From the NCBI RefSeq assembly GCF_014384885.1, contig NZ_JACRST010000015.1, forward strand, positions 1-62,986: DNA of 62,986 nt, read 5' to 3'. A program made the position numbers and the translations under genes. Positions 16,681 to 26,626 of the stretch are shown in pieces. The DNA comes from Ligaoa zhengdingensis. GTDB taxonomy: Bacteria; Bacillota; Clostridia; Oscillospirales; Ruminococcaceae. Position 1 is the stretch's first letter. Each line of letters opens with the position of its first letter. The notes below the pieces were generated by a model. It had not been told where the DNA came from, searched no databases, and saw only the letters and a program-made list of their open reading frames with translations.

Positions 16681-19600
16681 TGTGCCGAACGCCACCTATG
16701 CGGGCTTCCCCACCCTCAACTACATGGACCGCGACTGGACGAAGTTCGACCCTGAAGGCAAGGTCGAGTTTGTACAGAACGGCGACACCACCAACATCAA
16801 GTTCGGCAAAGGCCCCAAAGTGAAGGCGGTCCTGCTGCCGGAAGATGCCCAGGGTAACGAGTACACCCTGGACTGGGTTGACTATGTTGTGGAAGCCACG
16901 CTGTCGGTCGATGCAGTGGACAACAACAGTTGCGGCGTCATGTTCCGTTCCACCAACATCGGCGACGATCCCGATGAGTTCCACGGCTATTTCGCGGGCA
17001 TCGGTTATCTGAATGTCGGCAACATCGACGGCGCGCCCTACAAGGGCCCCGGCCTGATGATCGGCTACGCCGACGGCGGCTGGCACGACATCCAGCCGTT
17101 GAAAGCCGATATCCAGCCCGGCGAGCAGTACACCCTGAAGGTTGTCGTTTTCGGCGACCGGTTCGCGGTGTATCTGGACAACGAGCTGATGGCAACCTTC
17201 CGCGACGACCAATTCGGCAACGGCACCGTCGGCCTGCGCTCCTACAACGAGGCGTTCACCGCCTACAGCCTGTCGGTGCGCCCGGTGGAGCAGGAGGACC
17301 TCGTCGATTTTGAAGAGGACGAAGTGGTCGAGATCCATCCCGATCCCGATGCGCCCAACGCGGTGTACGAGGGCCTCGGCACTCAGGCGGAGATCGAGAG
17401 CGAATGGACCAAATACGACCCCGAAGACAAGATTGAGTTTATCGACAACGGCATCGTGCTCGGCAAGGGTCCCAAAGTAAAGGCCGCCCTCACCCTGGAC
17501 GGCGCTCAGGCGCAGGCTGAGAACGAGACCCAGCTGGCGGCCGATGAGGCGGAGCCCGCAGAGGAATCCGCACCCGTGGAGGAGCCTGCAGCGGCCCTCG
17601 AACAGACCCCGGCCGAAACCCCGGCGGAGGACGAAGCGGTTCTGGCCCCAATGGCGGCTCTGACACTGGCCGATGGCGAGCCTGAAGCCCAGCCGGAGGA
17701 GGACGTGGAAGAGGAATCCGTGGAGGCGTCCGCGCCCCGTATGCTCCGCGCGGGCAGCGAAGCGGACGACCCGCTGACCTGGACCGACTACGTTGTGGAA
17801 GCGGAGCTCTCGGTCGATATGGTTGACAACAACAACTGCGGCCTCATGTTCCGCGCCACCGAGATCGGCGATGATCCCGACGCATATCATGGATTCTTCG
17901 CCGGCATCGGCCTGGCGGGCGGCAAACCTGGCGTCATGGTCGGTTATGCAGACGGCGGCTGGCACGACATCAAGATCATCCCGAAGGAGATCGTGGCCGG
18001 CCAGAAATACGACCTGAAGGTCGTGGTATTCGGCGACAAGTTCGCGGTTTACCTGAATAACGACCTGCAATATGTGGGCGACGCCTCCCTGTTCTCGCAG
18101 GGCACCGTCGGCGTCCGTTCCTACAACGAGGCTTTCAAGGTTTACGACGTGACTGTGCGCAACATTGAACAGAACGATCTGGTCGTCTTCGGCGGCAAGC
18201 CCGACGCAGTGGCCGAGGAACTGTTCAGCGAGGACTTTGAGGATGCCCAGGCTGCGGCTGCTACCTGGACCAAGGTGCCCGCGAATGCGAACATCACCTT
18301 TGCGAGCGGCGAGGTTTCGCTGGGCTCCACCACCGATATCAAGCTGACCGCGGGCGACGAGAGCTGGGATAACTACGTCTATGAGGCGGATGTGAAGATC
18401 GCCACCAACGGCAACAACAGCGGCATCATCTTCCGCACCACCCAGGAGGGCTCCGGCGCTGACAACTACTACGGCTATTATTTCGGCCTCAACAGCACCG
18501 GTTTTGAGATCGGCAAATCCAGCAACAGCTGGACACAGTTGGTCTCCAAGACCTACGATGTCCATCCGGGCTCCTATCACCGTCTGAAGGTGATGGCCTA
18601 CAATTCAAACTTCAAGTTCTACATCGACGATGTCCTGGTACATAGCATGAAGGACGGCACACATGCTGCGGGCAAGATCGGCCTGCGCGGCTACAACCGC
18701 AGCTTTACGGCCGACAATGTGATGGTTCGCACCCTGAGCGCGGAGGAGATCGAAGAGATGTCCGTCACCACGCCGGTGGATAGCATGACCATCTCGGCAG
18801 CCCCCTTCTACAACGGTTTCCAGGTGCACTATCCCAAGGGCAACGCCGCCACCTACAAGGTGCAGTTCGGCACTGAGCCCGGCGTTTATACCCACGAGTT
18901 TGTGGATGTGAAGTTCAACAACTACGGCGGCAAGATGGAAGCTGACAAGGTGGCTGTCGCTGTTCCGGCTCCGGGCACCTACTATGTGCGCCTGGTCGGC
19001 CTGTCCGGCACCACGCCTGTGTCGATTTCCAACGAGGTGGAGGTCACCACCGGATACAACGAGCCGACCGAGTCCGACCGCGCCAAGATGAACGCGGCGC
19101 TGGCGGATGCCAAGGCGGCTGATACCTCCGCCTACACCAAGACCAGCAAGGCGCGCCTCGACGAGGCGATTGCTGCGGCTGAGGCGCTCACCGCGCAGGA
19201 CGATGCGAGCCAGATGGATCTTTCGCTGGCGGCGAGTATGCTGAAAGTCGCGCTGCGCGTGACCGATTCCGAGGATATCGTCTTCACCAAGCCGGTCAAC
19301 AATGCGGCTCTGGCGGAGGGCACCCTGGCTGGAACGCGCTTCACCGGCGACTTCGCGGGCGGCAAGACCCCGGCACAGAGCACGGTTCTCAAGGCGGAGA
19401 TCGCCAGCACGGCGGCGGGCGATGCACAGCTGAGCCTGAGCGCGAGCGCGGAGAACGCTGCGATCTGCTATGTGGTCAAGGCGGAAGCCCCGGCCTCTGC
19501 GAGTGAGTACACAAACCTCTACACCGCTCCGATCAGCGTGTCGGTTGCGAACGGCGAGTCCATCTGGGTGGAAGTGACCGCAGAGGATGGCGAGACCAAG

Positions 19601-20360
19601 CTCTATTACAAGGTGGAAGTGAGCACTTACAACGAGATCGATTCGGTTGCTGTGAAACTGTTCGCTCCCGAGGCCGACACGATTATTTCCGAAACCGGCG
19701 AGGCTTCGGTGGACAGCGAGGCTCCTTACACCCACGTCAGCACCGGCTGGACGGGTGCGACCGGCCTGCTGCTCAACGATGCGCCCGAGGCGCGTTACGC
19801 GGGCTTCGGCAGCCAGGCGGAGACGGTTCCGAACTGGACCGAGTACGACCCCGAAAATAAGGTTTCGTTCACCGCGGACAGCGCGGAGGGCAAGACCAGC
19901 ATCCATGTGGGAACAGGTCCCCGCGTGAAGGCGGCGCTCAACGTCGCGGGTTCCTCCGAGTGGACCGACTACGTGGTGGAAGCCGACCTGTCGGTGGGCA
20001 CCAACGACAACAACAACGCGGGTATCATGCTCCGCGCGACCAACATCGGCAACGATTCCGACGAGTACAACGGCCTGTTTGTTGGCATCGGTTACGTGCC
20101 CGGCAATACCCAGGCCCAGGCTGTGATGATCGGCTACGCTGACGGCAAGTGGCATGACATCAAACCGATCCCGCATCCCATCGAGGTCAACCGCGTCTAC
20201 AACCTCAAGGTGGTGGCCTACGGCCAGAACTTTGCGGTATACCTGGACGATGAGTTCATCAGCACCTTCACCAACAGCACCTTCACCAAGGGCACCGTCG
20301 GCGTGCGCTCCTACAACACGCCGTTCGACGTCTACGACCTGACCGTGCGGCCGCTCGTGA
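16681..20360 (+). repeat. Four LamG/DUF1080-like modules inside the giant gene
   Basis: Four modules of about 180-200 residues share the series W-x-DYVVEA-x-LSV, N-x-G-hydrophobic-MFR, GYADG-x-WHDI, FAVYL-x-(N/D) and GTVG-x-RSYN. The third is the most divergent (W-DNYVYEADV, SGIIFRTT, KIGLRGYN). Such concanavalin-like modules commonly bind carbohydrate. Confidence 0.7.
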
Positions 20361-20824
20361 AGGACGACCTCAAGGTGTTCGCCAACAACGGCCTGAAGGG
20401 CGAAGTCTGGGCGAATGGCGACATTCCGGTGGCCACTGTGCGCCTGGCTGCGAAGGATGGCTACACCTTCAAGGGCTTGGAAGCAAAAGATATTTTGGTG
20501 GATATCGGCAACAACATTGGCGCATCGGTCAGCTTCGCGTCCGGCCAGGGCGTGAGCACCGACGGCAAGACCCTCACCTTCACCGCGACCTATCCCGAGG
20601 TGGGTGCGGTAATAAAGGAAGCGTTGCAGCAACTGATTGAAAGTGCTGAGGCGTTGAACGAAGATAGTTATACCCCTGAAACTTGGGCAAAACTGGCCGA
20701 GGCGCTGACTGAGGCGAAAGGGCTCATCGGCAACGATGCAGCCACCCAGGATCAGGTCAACGCAGCTTACGACAAGCTGGAAGCTGCGATCGGCGATCTG
20801 GACTTTAAACCCGTGGATCCCTCC

Positions 20825-21741
20825 GACGTAGACAAGACAGCGCTGAAGGCGCTGATCGCGGCGGTCGACGGGAAATACGACGAAGGCCGCTACACCGCAG
20901 AGAGCTGGAAAGCTCTGACCGAGGCGCTGAATGCAGCGAAGGCGGTCGTTGCTGACGCGGCTGCAACCGAGAGCCAGGTATTCGACGCGTACCTCGCGCT
21001 GGTAGCGGCGCGCGACGGCCTGACCTATGCGCCCGACAAGAGCCTGCTTACGCTGGCGGTCGAGATCGCGGAAGACCTGTTGAAGGACGAAAGCCTGACT
21101 GCGGCCACGAAGGAAGCGCTACAGGTGGCAGTGAACAGCGCGAAAGCGGTGCTGGATAACGCGGACGCGACGCAGGCGGAGATCAACGCCGAGTACGCGG
21201 CGGTGATGACCAGGATCACCGAGCTGGTGAAGGCGGATAAGACCCTGCTGAGACAGCTGATCGCAATGGCGGAAGAATTGAAAGAAGGAAACTACCGCCC
21301 GAGCAGCTGGGCGAATCTGCAAGCGGTGTTGACCGAGGCGAAGGCAGTGGAAGCAAACGGCAACGCGACCGAGGCGATGATCTCAGAGGCGTGCAGCAAG
21401 CTGACAGCCGCAATCAACGCATTGCAGAGCGAGTTCAACTATGCGGCGATCAACGCAGCGCTCAAGCTGGCGAAGGAAATCCTGGCAGACAGCAAGTACG
21501 ACGAGGCGAGCAAAGCTGGCCTGGCAGAGCTGGTTGTCGAAGCGGAAGCGCTGTGCGAGAGCGATGAAGCGACCCAGAAAGGTCTCGACGATATGGCAGC
21601 GGAGCTGACCAGAGCGATTGCGAAGGTGCGCCTCATGCAGGCGGTGGCCGAAGTGAACGGGCTGAACGCGGCGCGTTACACGGCGGCAAGCTGGAATGCG
21701 GTGCAGGCAGCGCAGGCGGAAGCGAAGGCGCTGCTGGCGAA
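20825..21741 (+). repeat. FIVAR-coding segment duplicated in inverted orientation at 60644-61563
   Basis: By eye, blocks are 92-100% identical to the reverse complement of 60644-61563; one compared 60-base block encoding IAEDLLKDESLTAATKEALQ is identical. The two copies are in opposite orientation about 39 kb apart. Confidence 0.85.
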
Positions 21742-22350
21742 CGAAAACGCGACGGCAGAAGAGCTGACCGGCGCAGCGACCAAGCTGGCGAACGCAGTGA
21801 AGGGCCTGAAGACGAAGAGCGGCTCGAGCGGCTCCGTTTCTAAAGTAAACGACAACGATTACTGGAACGGGATCATCGAGAAGACCAACGGAACCGAAAA
21901 GGGCGGCACGGTAAACGCGACGCTGGAGAGCGGAGCGATGACGCCGGCGGCGGTGATCGATGCAGCGGCGGCGAAGGGCGTGAAGCTGAACATCGAGATC
22001 GGCGGGAAGGCATACCTGCTGAGCAATTACGCAATCGACGCATCCGCGGTGTACTACAGCGCGGCGGAACTGATTGCGATGGCGGACGGCGAGACGGCGG
22101 CACAGAGCGGCGCCATCAGCCTGAACCCGGAGACGGGCGGCGAGGTGGCAGCGACGGTGCCGAACGCGGCGGCGCCTGCTGGCGAAGCGGCCAGTGCGAA
22201 CGAGACGATCGGCGGCGCGCAGCAAGCGGCGGCGGAGCAGGGCGAGAACCTCTCGGGCCTGTGGCTGCTGGTGCTGGCGGCTGCGGCTATCGGCGGCGTG
22301 AGCCTGGTCGTGGTGCGCAAGAAACATCAGGAGAAATAATCCGCACGAAA

Positions 22351-22387
22351 AAGGCGGCCGGATCCAATTTGGATCCGGCCGCCTTTT
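22351..22387. terminator. Bidirectional terminator between giant gene and pyrophosphatase
   Basis: Perfect stem AAGGCGGCCGGATCC / GGATCCGGCCGCCTT with loop AATTT; T-runs on both strands. Serves convergent transcription units. Confidence 0.85.
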
Positions 22388-22439
22388 ATGTATGCAAGCA
22401 GGACATCCGTCCGCGCCATAGGCGGTGTCCAGAAAGCGA

Positions 22440-24527
22440 TTAGAACAGCGAATAGGTGAGGAACAGGACGGAAAGCAGGGAAGAGACGAGCGAGATCACC
22501 GTGATCTGGGTATTGATGGACGGGCCGGCGGTGTCCTTAAAGGGATCGCCCACGGTGTCGCCCACAACGGCGGCCTTGTGCGCATCGGAACCCTTGCCGC
22601 CCTCGTGTCCGGATTCCACATACTTTTTGGCGTTGTCCCACAGGCCGCCCGAGTTGGACATAAACAGCGCAAGCAGCAGGCCGCTGACGATATTGCCGGT
22701 GAGAAATCCGCCGATCGCCTCAACGCCGCCGATGAATCCGACTCCTATGGTGGCCACAATCGCCATCAGCCCGGCGGGAATCAGCTCGCGGATTGCGCCG
22801 GCGGTGGCAATGTCGATGCATTTGTTGTATTCGGGTTCCGCTTTGCCCTCGCGCAGCCCGACGATCTCCCGGAACTGGCGGTGGATTTCCGCCACCATGC
22901 GCTGTGCGTTGCGATCCACACCCAACATCAGCATCGCAGAAAAGACAGCCGGAATCGCCGCGCCCACCAGCATGCCGAAGAACACCAACGGGTTCATCAC
23001 GTCAAATCCAGTGAGGCCGGGGAGACCCAGGGAAGAAGCGGCGCTGTTCACCTCGCTCATAAAAGCGCCGAGCAGCGCGATGACCGTAAGGCCGGCAGCC
23101 GCGATGGCAAAGCCCTTGGTGACCGCCTTGACCGTATTGCCGGCCGAATCCAGCTCATCGGTGATTTCAAGAACATCGTCGCCCAAGCTGCCCATCTCCG
23201 CGAGGCCGCGCGCATTGTCAACAATCGGGCCATAGGCGTCGTTGGAAACAATCATGCCGACAATCGAGAGCATACCGACCGCCGCCATAGAGATGCCGAA
23301 CATCGCGTATTCCAGCGAGTTGGCCGGGTCGATCGGTTCGCAGAGCTTATAGGCGGCGAGCGCCGATATGCCGATGCCGATCATGGCGGGCAGAGTGCTC
23401 AGAAAACCATACGAGATGCCGGAGAGGATAGTGAAAGCCGGGCCGGATTTGGATGCCCCTGCCACAAAGTGAACCGGTTTTTTGCTGTCATCGGTGAAAT
23501 AATCGGTCGCGATGCCGATCACCACGCCCACCAGTAGGCCGACGATACACGCGCCCCAGATGCGCCACTCCAGATTTGCAAGGGCGGTGACAACAGCGGT
23601 GAGCGCCACATAAACCGCCGTGGTGACATAGGTGCTCATATTCAAGGCGCGCGTCGGATTCCCCTTTTTCCCGATGCGGGCGGTCATCACCCCGATCACC
23701 GAGGCCAACAGGCCCAGCGCTGCATAACAAAAGACGGTCGCCACATGGGAGGTCCCACCGTAGCGCAGGTCGAGGGAGCCGGCCATAACCAGCGCCGCCG
23801 CCATGCTTGCCACGTTGGAGTCGAACAGGTCGGCGCCCATACCGGCCACGTCGCCCACGTTATCCCCCACATTGTCTGCGATGACGGCGGGGTTGCGCGG
23901 GTCGTCCTCGGGGATGCCGAGCTCCACTTTACCGGTGAGGTCGGCGCTGATGTCGGCGGTTTTGGTGAAGATACCGCCGCCCGCTTTGGCAAAAAGTGCG
24001 AGGGAGCTGGCGCCGAAGCTGAAGCCCAGAATTGCGGTTCCGTCGCCGGTGATGAGATAAACCAGAGCGACGCCCAGCAGGCTGGCGCCGACAACCGCCA
24101 TTCCCATCACGGCGCCGCCGCGGAAGCCCACCATAAAGGAGGGCTTGATGCCCTTCTGTGCGGCCTCCGCGCATCTTCCGTTGGCGATGGTTGCAATCTC
24201 AATGCCGATTTTTCCAGCAATCGCGGAAAACAGGGTGCCGGCCAGATATGCGACCGCCATGATGACGTTGTCGGTGAAATTGCCTTTCCAAATCGGGGCC
24301 GGCAAAAAGAGAAGGATCAGGAGGGCGGCGACCGATGCGAAGCGGGCCAGCACGCCGTACTCCTTGCGCAGAAAGGTGCGCGCCCCGAGCCGGATCAGAA
24401 GGCTGACCTGCTCGATGCGCTGGTTTTGGGCGGGTTGCCTTTTCACCCAAAGGTACAGCCAAGCCGCAAAGGCGAAGGCCACAAGGGAGATAAGGATGGA
24501 CATAATCTGTAAAGTGGTAGCGTTCAA
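22440..24527 (-). CDS. hppA: Membrane-bound proton-translocating pyrophosphatase
   Basis: Hydrolyses pyrophosphate and pumps H+ (or Na+) across the cytoplasmic membrane. 695 residues with about 16 hydrophobic helices, normal for the family. Catalytic loops are present: DISADLTGKVE followed by IPEDDPRNPAVIADNVGDNVGD, and near the C-terminus DNAKKYVESG and DTVGDPFKDTAGPSIN. The residues after GNTV are K-A-V-T, matching the Lys/Thr pair of K+-independent enzymes rather than the Ala pair of K+-dependent ones, so a K+-independent H+ pump is likely. Long spurious frames lie opposite it because of the GC-rich codons. Confidence 0.97.
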   Translation of the reverse strand: MNATTLQIMSILISLVAFAFAAWLYLWVKRQPAQNQRIEQVSLLIRLGARTFLRKEYGVLARFASVAALLILLFLPAPIWKGNFTDNVIMAVAYLAGTLFSAIAGKIGIEIATIANGRCAEAAQKGIKPSFMVGFRGGAVMGMAVVGASLLGVALVYLITGDGTAILGFSFGASSLALFAKAGGGIFTKTADISADLTGKVELGIPEDDPRNPAVIADNVGDNVGDVAGMGADLFDSNVASMAAALVMAGSLDLRYGGTSHVATVFCYAALGLLASVIGVMTARIGKKGNPTRALNMSTYVTTAVYVALTAVVTALANLEWRIWGACIVGLLVGVVIGIATDYFTDDSKKPVHFVAGASKSGPAFTILSGISYGFLSTLPAMIGIGISALAAYKLCEPIDPANSLEYAMFGISMAAVGMLSIVGMIVSNDAYGPIVDNARGLAEMGSLGDDVLEITDELDSAGNTVKAVTKGFAIAAAGLTVIALLGAFMSEVNSAASSLGLPGLTGFDVMNPLVFFGMLVGAAIPAVFSAMLMLGVDRNAQRMVAEIHRQFREIVGLREGKAEPEYNKCIDIATAGAIRELIPAGLMAIVATIGVGFIGGVEAIGGFLTGNIVSGLLLALFMSNSGGLWDNAKKYVESGHEGGKGSDAHKAAVVGDTVGDPFKDTAGPSINTQITVISLVSSLLSVLFLTYSLF

Positions 24528-24697
24528 TTGGGATACCCCCTAGTCATGTAATAAAATGTTTTGGCGCTTTTTCGCCTATTGTAACAAATATGGATTTATT
24601 TAAGAAGTATTTTTATTTGTTCTTTACGAAATATTTATACGGCCGCCAGGGTTTGGAACAAACAAAAAGGCGCTGCACAAGCTGTGTCCCGCCTAAA

Positions 24698-24734
24698 AAT
24701 AAAAACCTCTGATTCGCAAAACGCGAACCAGAGG
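24698..24734 (-). terminator. Second terminator downstream of tRNA-Leu
   Basis: Minus-strand stem CCTCTGGTTCGC / GCGAATCAGAGG (one mismatch) followed by TTTTTATTTTT. Confidence 0.65.
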
Positions 24735-24813
24735 CTGAAAACGCGGGTGAAAAAATAAAACGCGCCCCACAAAGTAAGATGCGGGTTTTGTGGGCAGGGC
24801 ACGCTCTGATTGT

Positions 24814-24852
24814 TGTAAAAAAATCGGAGCAAGCGATGCATCGCTTGCTCCG
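24814..24852 (-). terminator. Terminator directly after tRNA-Leu
   Basis: Perfect 28-base palindrome at 24825-24852 (CGGAGCAAGCGATG and its complement), followed on the minus strand by ATTTTTTT. Confidence 0.85.
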
Positions 24853-24855
24853 ACA

Positions 24856-24942
24856 TGGTGCCGGTAGTCGGGGTCGAACCGACACGGTGTCGCCACCACT
24901 GGATTTTGAGTCCAGCACGTCTGCCAATTCCATCATACCGGC
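24856..24942 (-). tRNA. tRNA-Leu (CAA)
   Basis: 87 bases on the minus strand including encoded CCA. The acceptor stem GCCGGTA pairs with TACCGGC; the anticodon stem CTGGA/TCCAG encloses loop CTCAAAA, so the anticodon is CAA. The T-loop is TTCGACC and the long variable arm (GTGGCGACACC) is as expected for a class II leucine tRNA. Confidence 0.95.
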
Positions 24943-24953
24943 GTAATAAATTT

Positions 24954-24982
24954 ATTTTACACGAACAGACGCAAAAAATCAA
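24954..24982 (-). promoter_or_regulatory. Promoter of tRNA-Leu
   Basis: On the minus strand TTGATT, 17-base spacer, TAAAAT, ending 12 bases before the mature tRNA. Confidence 0.6.
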
Positions 24983-25117
24983 GCGTGGAACGGCATTTTT
25001 TTTACTTTTTAAGACCAAAATGGGGAGAAAGAGCTGCTCAATGCGGGGGAAATGAATGAAGGTTTGGGGGTAAGAACTGGTGATATTCACCAAGTTTGTG
25101 AAATGTACATAAAATAG

Positions 25118-25146
25118 TTGACAAAACCAACTTTTCCGTGTATCAT
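25118..25146 (+). promoter_or_regulatory. Sigma-A type promoter of the sigma-factor gene
   Basis: TTGACA, 17-base spacer, TATCAT; the predicted start is about 40 bases before the ATG at 25195. It is flanked by two inverted repeats, TTCAC-N7-GTGAA (25086-25102) and TTCAC-N11-GTGAG (25150-25170), that could be operators. Confidence 0.7.
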
Positions 25147-25194
25147 TAGTTCACAATCGATATTTGTGAGAGTACCATTTCGGAGAGAACTTGC

Positions 25195-25779
25195 ATGCGG
25201 GAAAAATTTTTACCTGACGATGAGCTGGTAAAACAAGCGAAAGCGTCGGATGCCGATGCCTTTGCCACACTGGTTGTCCGGTATGAGCCCGTTGCCAAGA
25301 TATTGGTGAAGGGTTACGATGTCGCGGGCCTGGAGCCGGACGATCTGGTTCAGGAGGCGCTGACCGGGCTACTCAAGGCTGTCCGAAGTTACAACGACAG
25401 AAACGGCGTCCCGTTTCGCGCTTATGCGACTCTTTGTATGCGGCGGCAGGTTCAGACAGCGATCAAGGCGGGTCTGGCCGGCAAACAGCAGCCGCTTCGG
25501 GATTACTTACCCCTCGACGACAACCCTGAGTTGTCCGTGTATACACCCGGCGATCGCCGCACGGCGAGCCCAGAATCCATTGTGATTATGGAGGAAGAGG
25601 CCAACCACCGCAAACATAAAATCGATTCCCTTTTGTCTGCATTTGAACAGGAGGCACTCAATCTTTACCTCAGCGGCCACTCCTATCAAGAGATGTCCAG
25701 GAGGATGAAGTCCACCCCCAAGGCGGTGGACAATGCCCTGCAACGAGTAAGACGAAAGCTCAGGTCAATGAAGCCGTGA
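25195..25779 (+). CDS. RNA polymerase sigma factor, SigH-like
   Basis: 194 residues. Region 2: DDELVKQAKASDADAFATLVVRYE, then LEPDDLVQEALTGLLKAVRSYN (core binding) and PFRAYATLCMRRQVQTAIKA (-10 recognition). Region 4: LSAFEQEALNLYLSGHSYQEMSRRM followed by KAVDNALQRVRRKL (-35 recognition helix). This order and the KxVDNALQRVRRKL ending are typical of sporulation sigma-H, though it is a little shorter (SigH is about 215). Neighbours give no direct hint. Whether it acts in sporulation, competence or another stationary-phase programme is unknown. Confidence 0.85.
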   Translation: MREKFLPDDELVKQAKASDADAFATLVVRYEPVAKILVKGYDVAGLEPDDLVQEALTGLLKAVRSYNDRNGVPFRAYATLCMRRQVQTAIKAGLAGKQQPLRDYLPLDDNPELSVYTPGDRRTASPESIVIMEEEANHRKHKIDSLLSAFEQEALNLYLSGHSYQEMSRRMKSTPKAVDNALQRVRRKLRSMKP

Positions 25780-25919
25780 TGCGCGGTGTCATTGACTCCT
25801 TCCCATGAATATAACCCGATATCGGGCTATAGAATAATGTCCCTGGTATGTCTGACGCGTTGGTAACTCAATGTACGGCACAACATCTATGGGCAAATTT
25901 TAAAAGCGAGGTAAAGACT

Positions 25920-26195
25920 ATGTACGAAGACAGAACCCTTATTTGCAAAGAGTGTGGAGCAGAATTCGTTTTCACCGCTGGTGAGCAGGAATTCTACGCA
26001 GAGAAAGGCTTTGTAAACGAGCCGCAGAGATGTAAAGCCTGCCGTGACGCGCGGAAAAACAGCATGAAATCTGAAAGAGAGATGTTCACCGCTACTTGCG
26101 CTGCTTGCGGCAAAGAAGCGAAAGTTCCTTTCAGACCCCGTGAGGACAGACCTGTTTATTGCAGCGAGTGCTTTGCGAAGATGAAAGCCGAATAA
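25920..26195 (+). CDS. Small zinc-ribbon protein
   Basis: 91 residues from ATG 25920, preceded by GAGGTAAAG; the upstream in-frame ATG at 25848 has no ribosome binding site. It has three CxxC pairs (CKEC, CKAC, CAAC) plus a final CSEC, so it probably binds two zinc ions. The first half fits the zf-trcl family (LICKECGAEFVFTAGEQEFYAEKG). The family is common in Firmicutes and its function is not established. A nearby palindrome (ATAACCCGATATCGGGCTAT, 25811-25830) lies in the leader and may be an operator or RNA hairpin. Confidence 0.85.
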   Translation: MYEDRTLICKECGAEFVFTAGEQEFYAEKGFVNEPQRCKACRDARKNSMKSEREMFTATCAACGKEAKVPFRPREDRPVYCSECFAKMKAE

Positions 26196-26208
26196 TTTAA
26201 GCTTTACG

Positions 26209-26239
26209 AGGGGCGTCCGGCCGAGCTGGGCGCCCTTTT
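26209..26239 (+). terminator. Probable terminator after the zinc-ribbon gene
   Basis: Short stem GGGCG / CGCCC with internal GC-rich loop, followed by TTTT. Confidence 0.5.
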
Positions 26240-26350
26240 GTTTTGTCGCGGCGGGACAATTTTTGCGTATTTATCGTTGTATCCTGCGAAAGATATTGTT
26301 ATAATAAGGATAAATACGGGATGAAGCCATCCCCGAGGGAGGAATTGGAT

Positions 26351-26554
26351 ATGGCGTTTACTGTGACCCCAGACAGCGTAATCGGTGAGATTTTGGACTA
26401 CGACGGGACCACCGCGCAATATTTTTTGGAGATGGGGATGCACTGCCTGGGCTGCCCGGCATCGCGCGCCGAAACCCTGGCGGAGGCGTGCGAGGTGCAC
26501 GGGGTGGACTGCAACGAATTGGTGGACAAGCTCAACGCGCACTGCAATCAATAA
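26351..26554 (+). CDS. DUF1858 domain protein
   Basis: 67 residues from ATG 26351, with GGGAGGA 8 bases upstream. The sequence fits DUF1858: T-x-D-hydrophobic-I near the start (VTPDSVIGEIL), then FLEMGMHCLGCPASRAETLAEACEVHGVD with the conserved C-x-x-C pair. Such domains occur alone or fused to hybrid-cluster and iron-sulfur proteins. The cysteines may bind metal or a cofactor. Function is unknown. Confidence 0.87.
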   Translation: MAFTVTPDSVIGEILDYDGTTAQYFLEMGMHCLGCPASRAETLAEACEVHGVDCNELVDKLNAHCNQ

Positions 26555-26626
26555 GAAAAAGCGCACGGTGGAGGGGCGGACGCGGTTCGCCCCTTTCGTG
26601 TTTTTATCCGGGAGGATTGTGACAAA

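Larger units (their letters stand above)
14654..22339 (+). pseudogene. Remainder of giant GH127 beta-L-arabinofuranosidase-family surface protein
   Basis: Same frame as the 14036 fragment; first start-like codon is GTG 14687, with no ribosome binding site. Residue numbers count from 14687. The GH127 domain (to about 400) keeps the zinc-thiolate residues: Glu107-x-Cys109 (TENCG) and Cys189-Cys190 (FDCCYSN). These correspond to the metal ligands and nucleophile cysteine of Bifidobacterium HypBA1. FN3-like modules lie near 570-650 and 1365-1460. Four LamG/DUF1080-like beta-sandwich modules are encoded at about 16.68-17.29, 17.35-18.17, 18.20-18.74 and 19.78-20.36 kb. The second module carries a 95-residue Ala/Glu/Pro-rich insertion. 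FIVAR three-helix repeats are encoded at 19.05-19.26 and 20.6-21.8 kb. The end has NPETGG, a 39-residue spacer, a membrane helix and a basic tail. Role: secreted plant-glycan arabinofuranosidase, if translated through the TGA. Confidence 0.82.
24528..24855. other. Intergenic region between pyrophosphatase and tRNA-Leu
   Basis: 328 bases. They contain two minus-strand hairpins that terminate the tRNA-Leu transcript (24814-24852 and 24698-24734) and AT-rich DNA next to hppA that should hold its minus-strand promoter. No gene is seen. Confidence 0.5.

Noticed and set aside
16652..20632. Two long minus-strand frames opposite the giant surface gene
   Set aside because: Antisense shadows; no start signals and no recognisable domains, while the plus frame encodes repeated modules.
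22425..24512. Plus-strand frames across the pyrophosphatase gene
   Set aside because: Complementary shadows of a fully conserved membrane pyrophosphatase.
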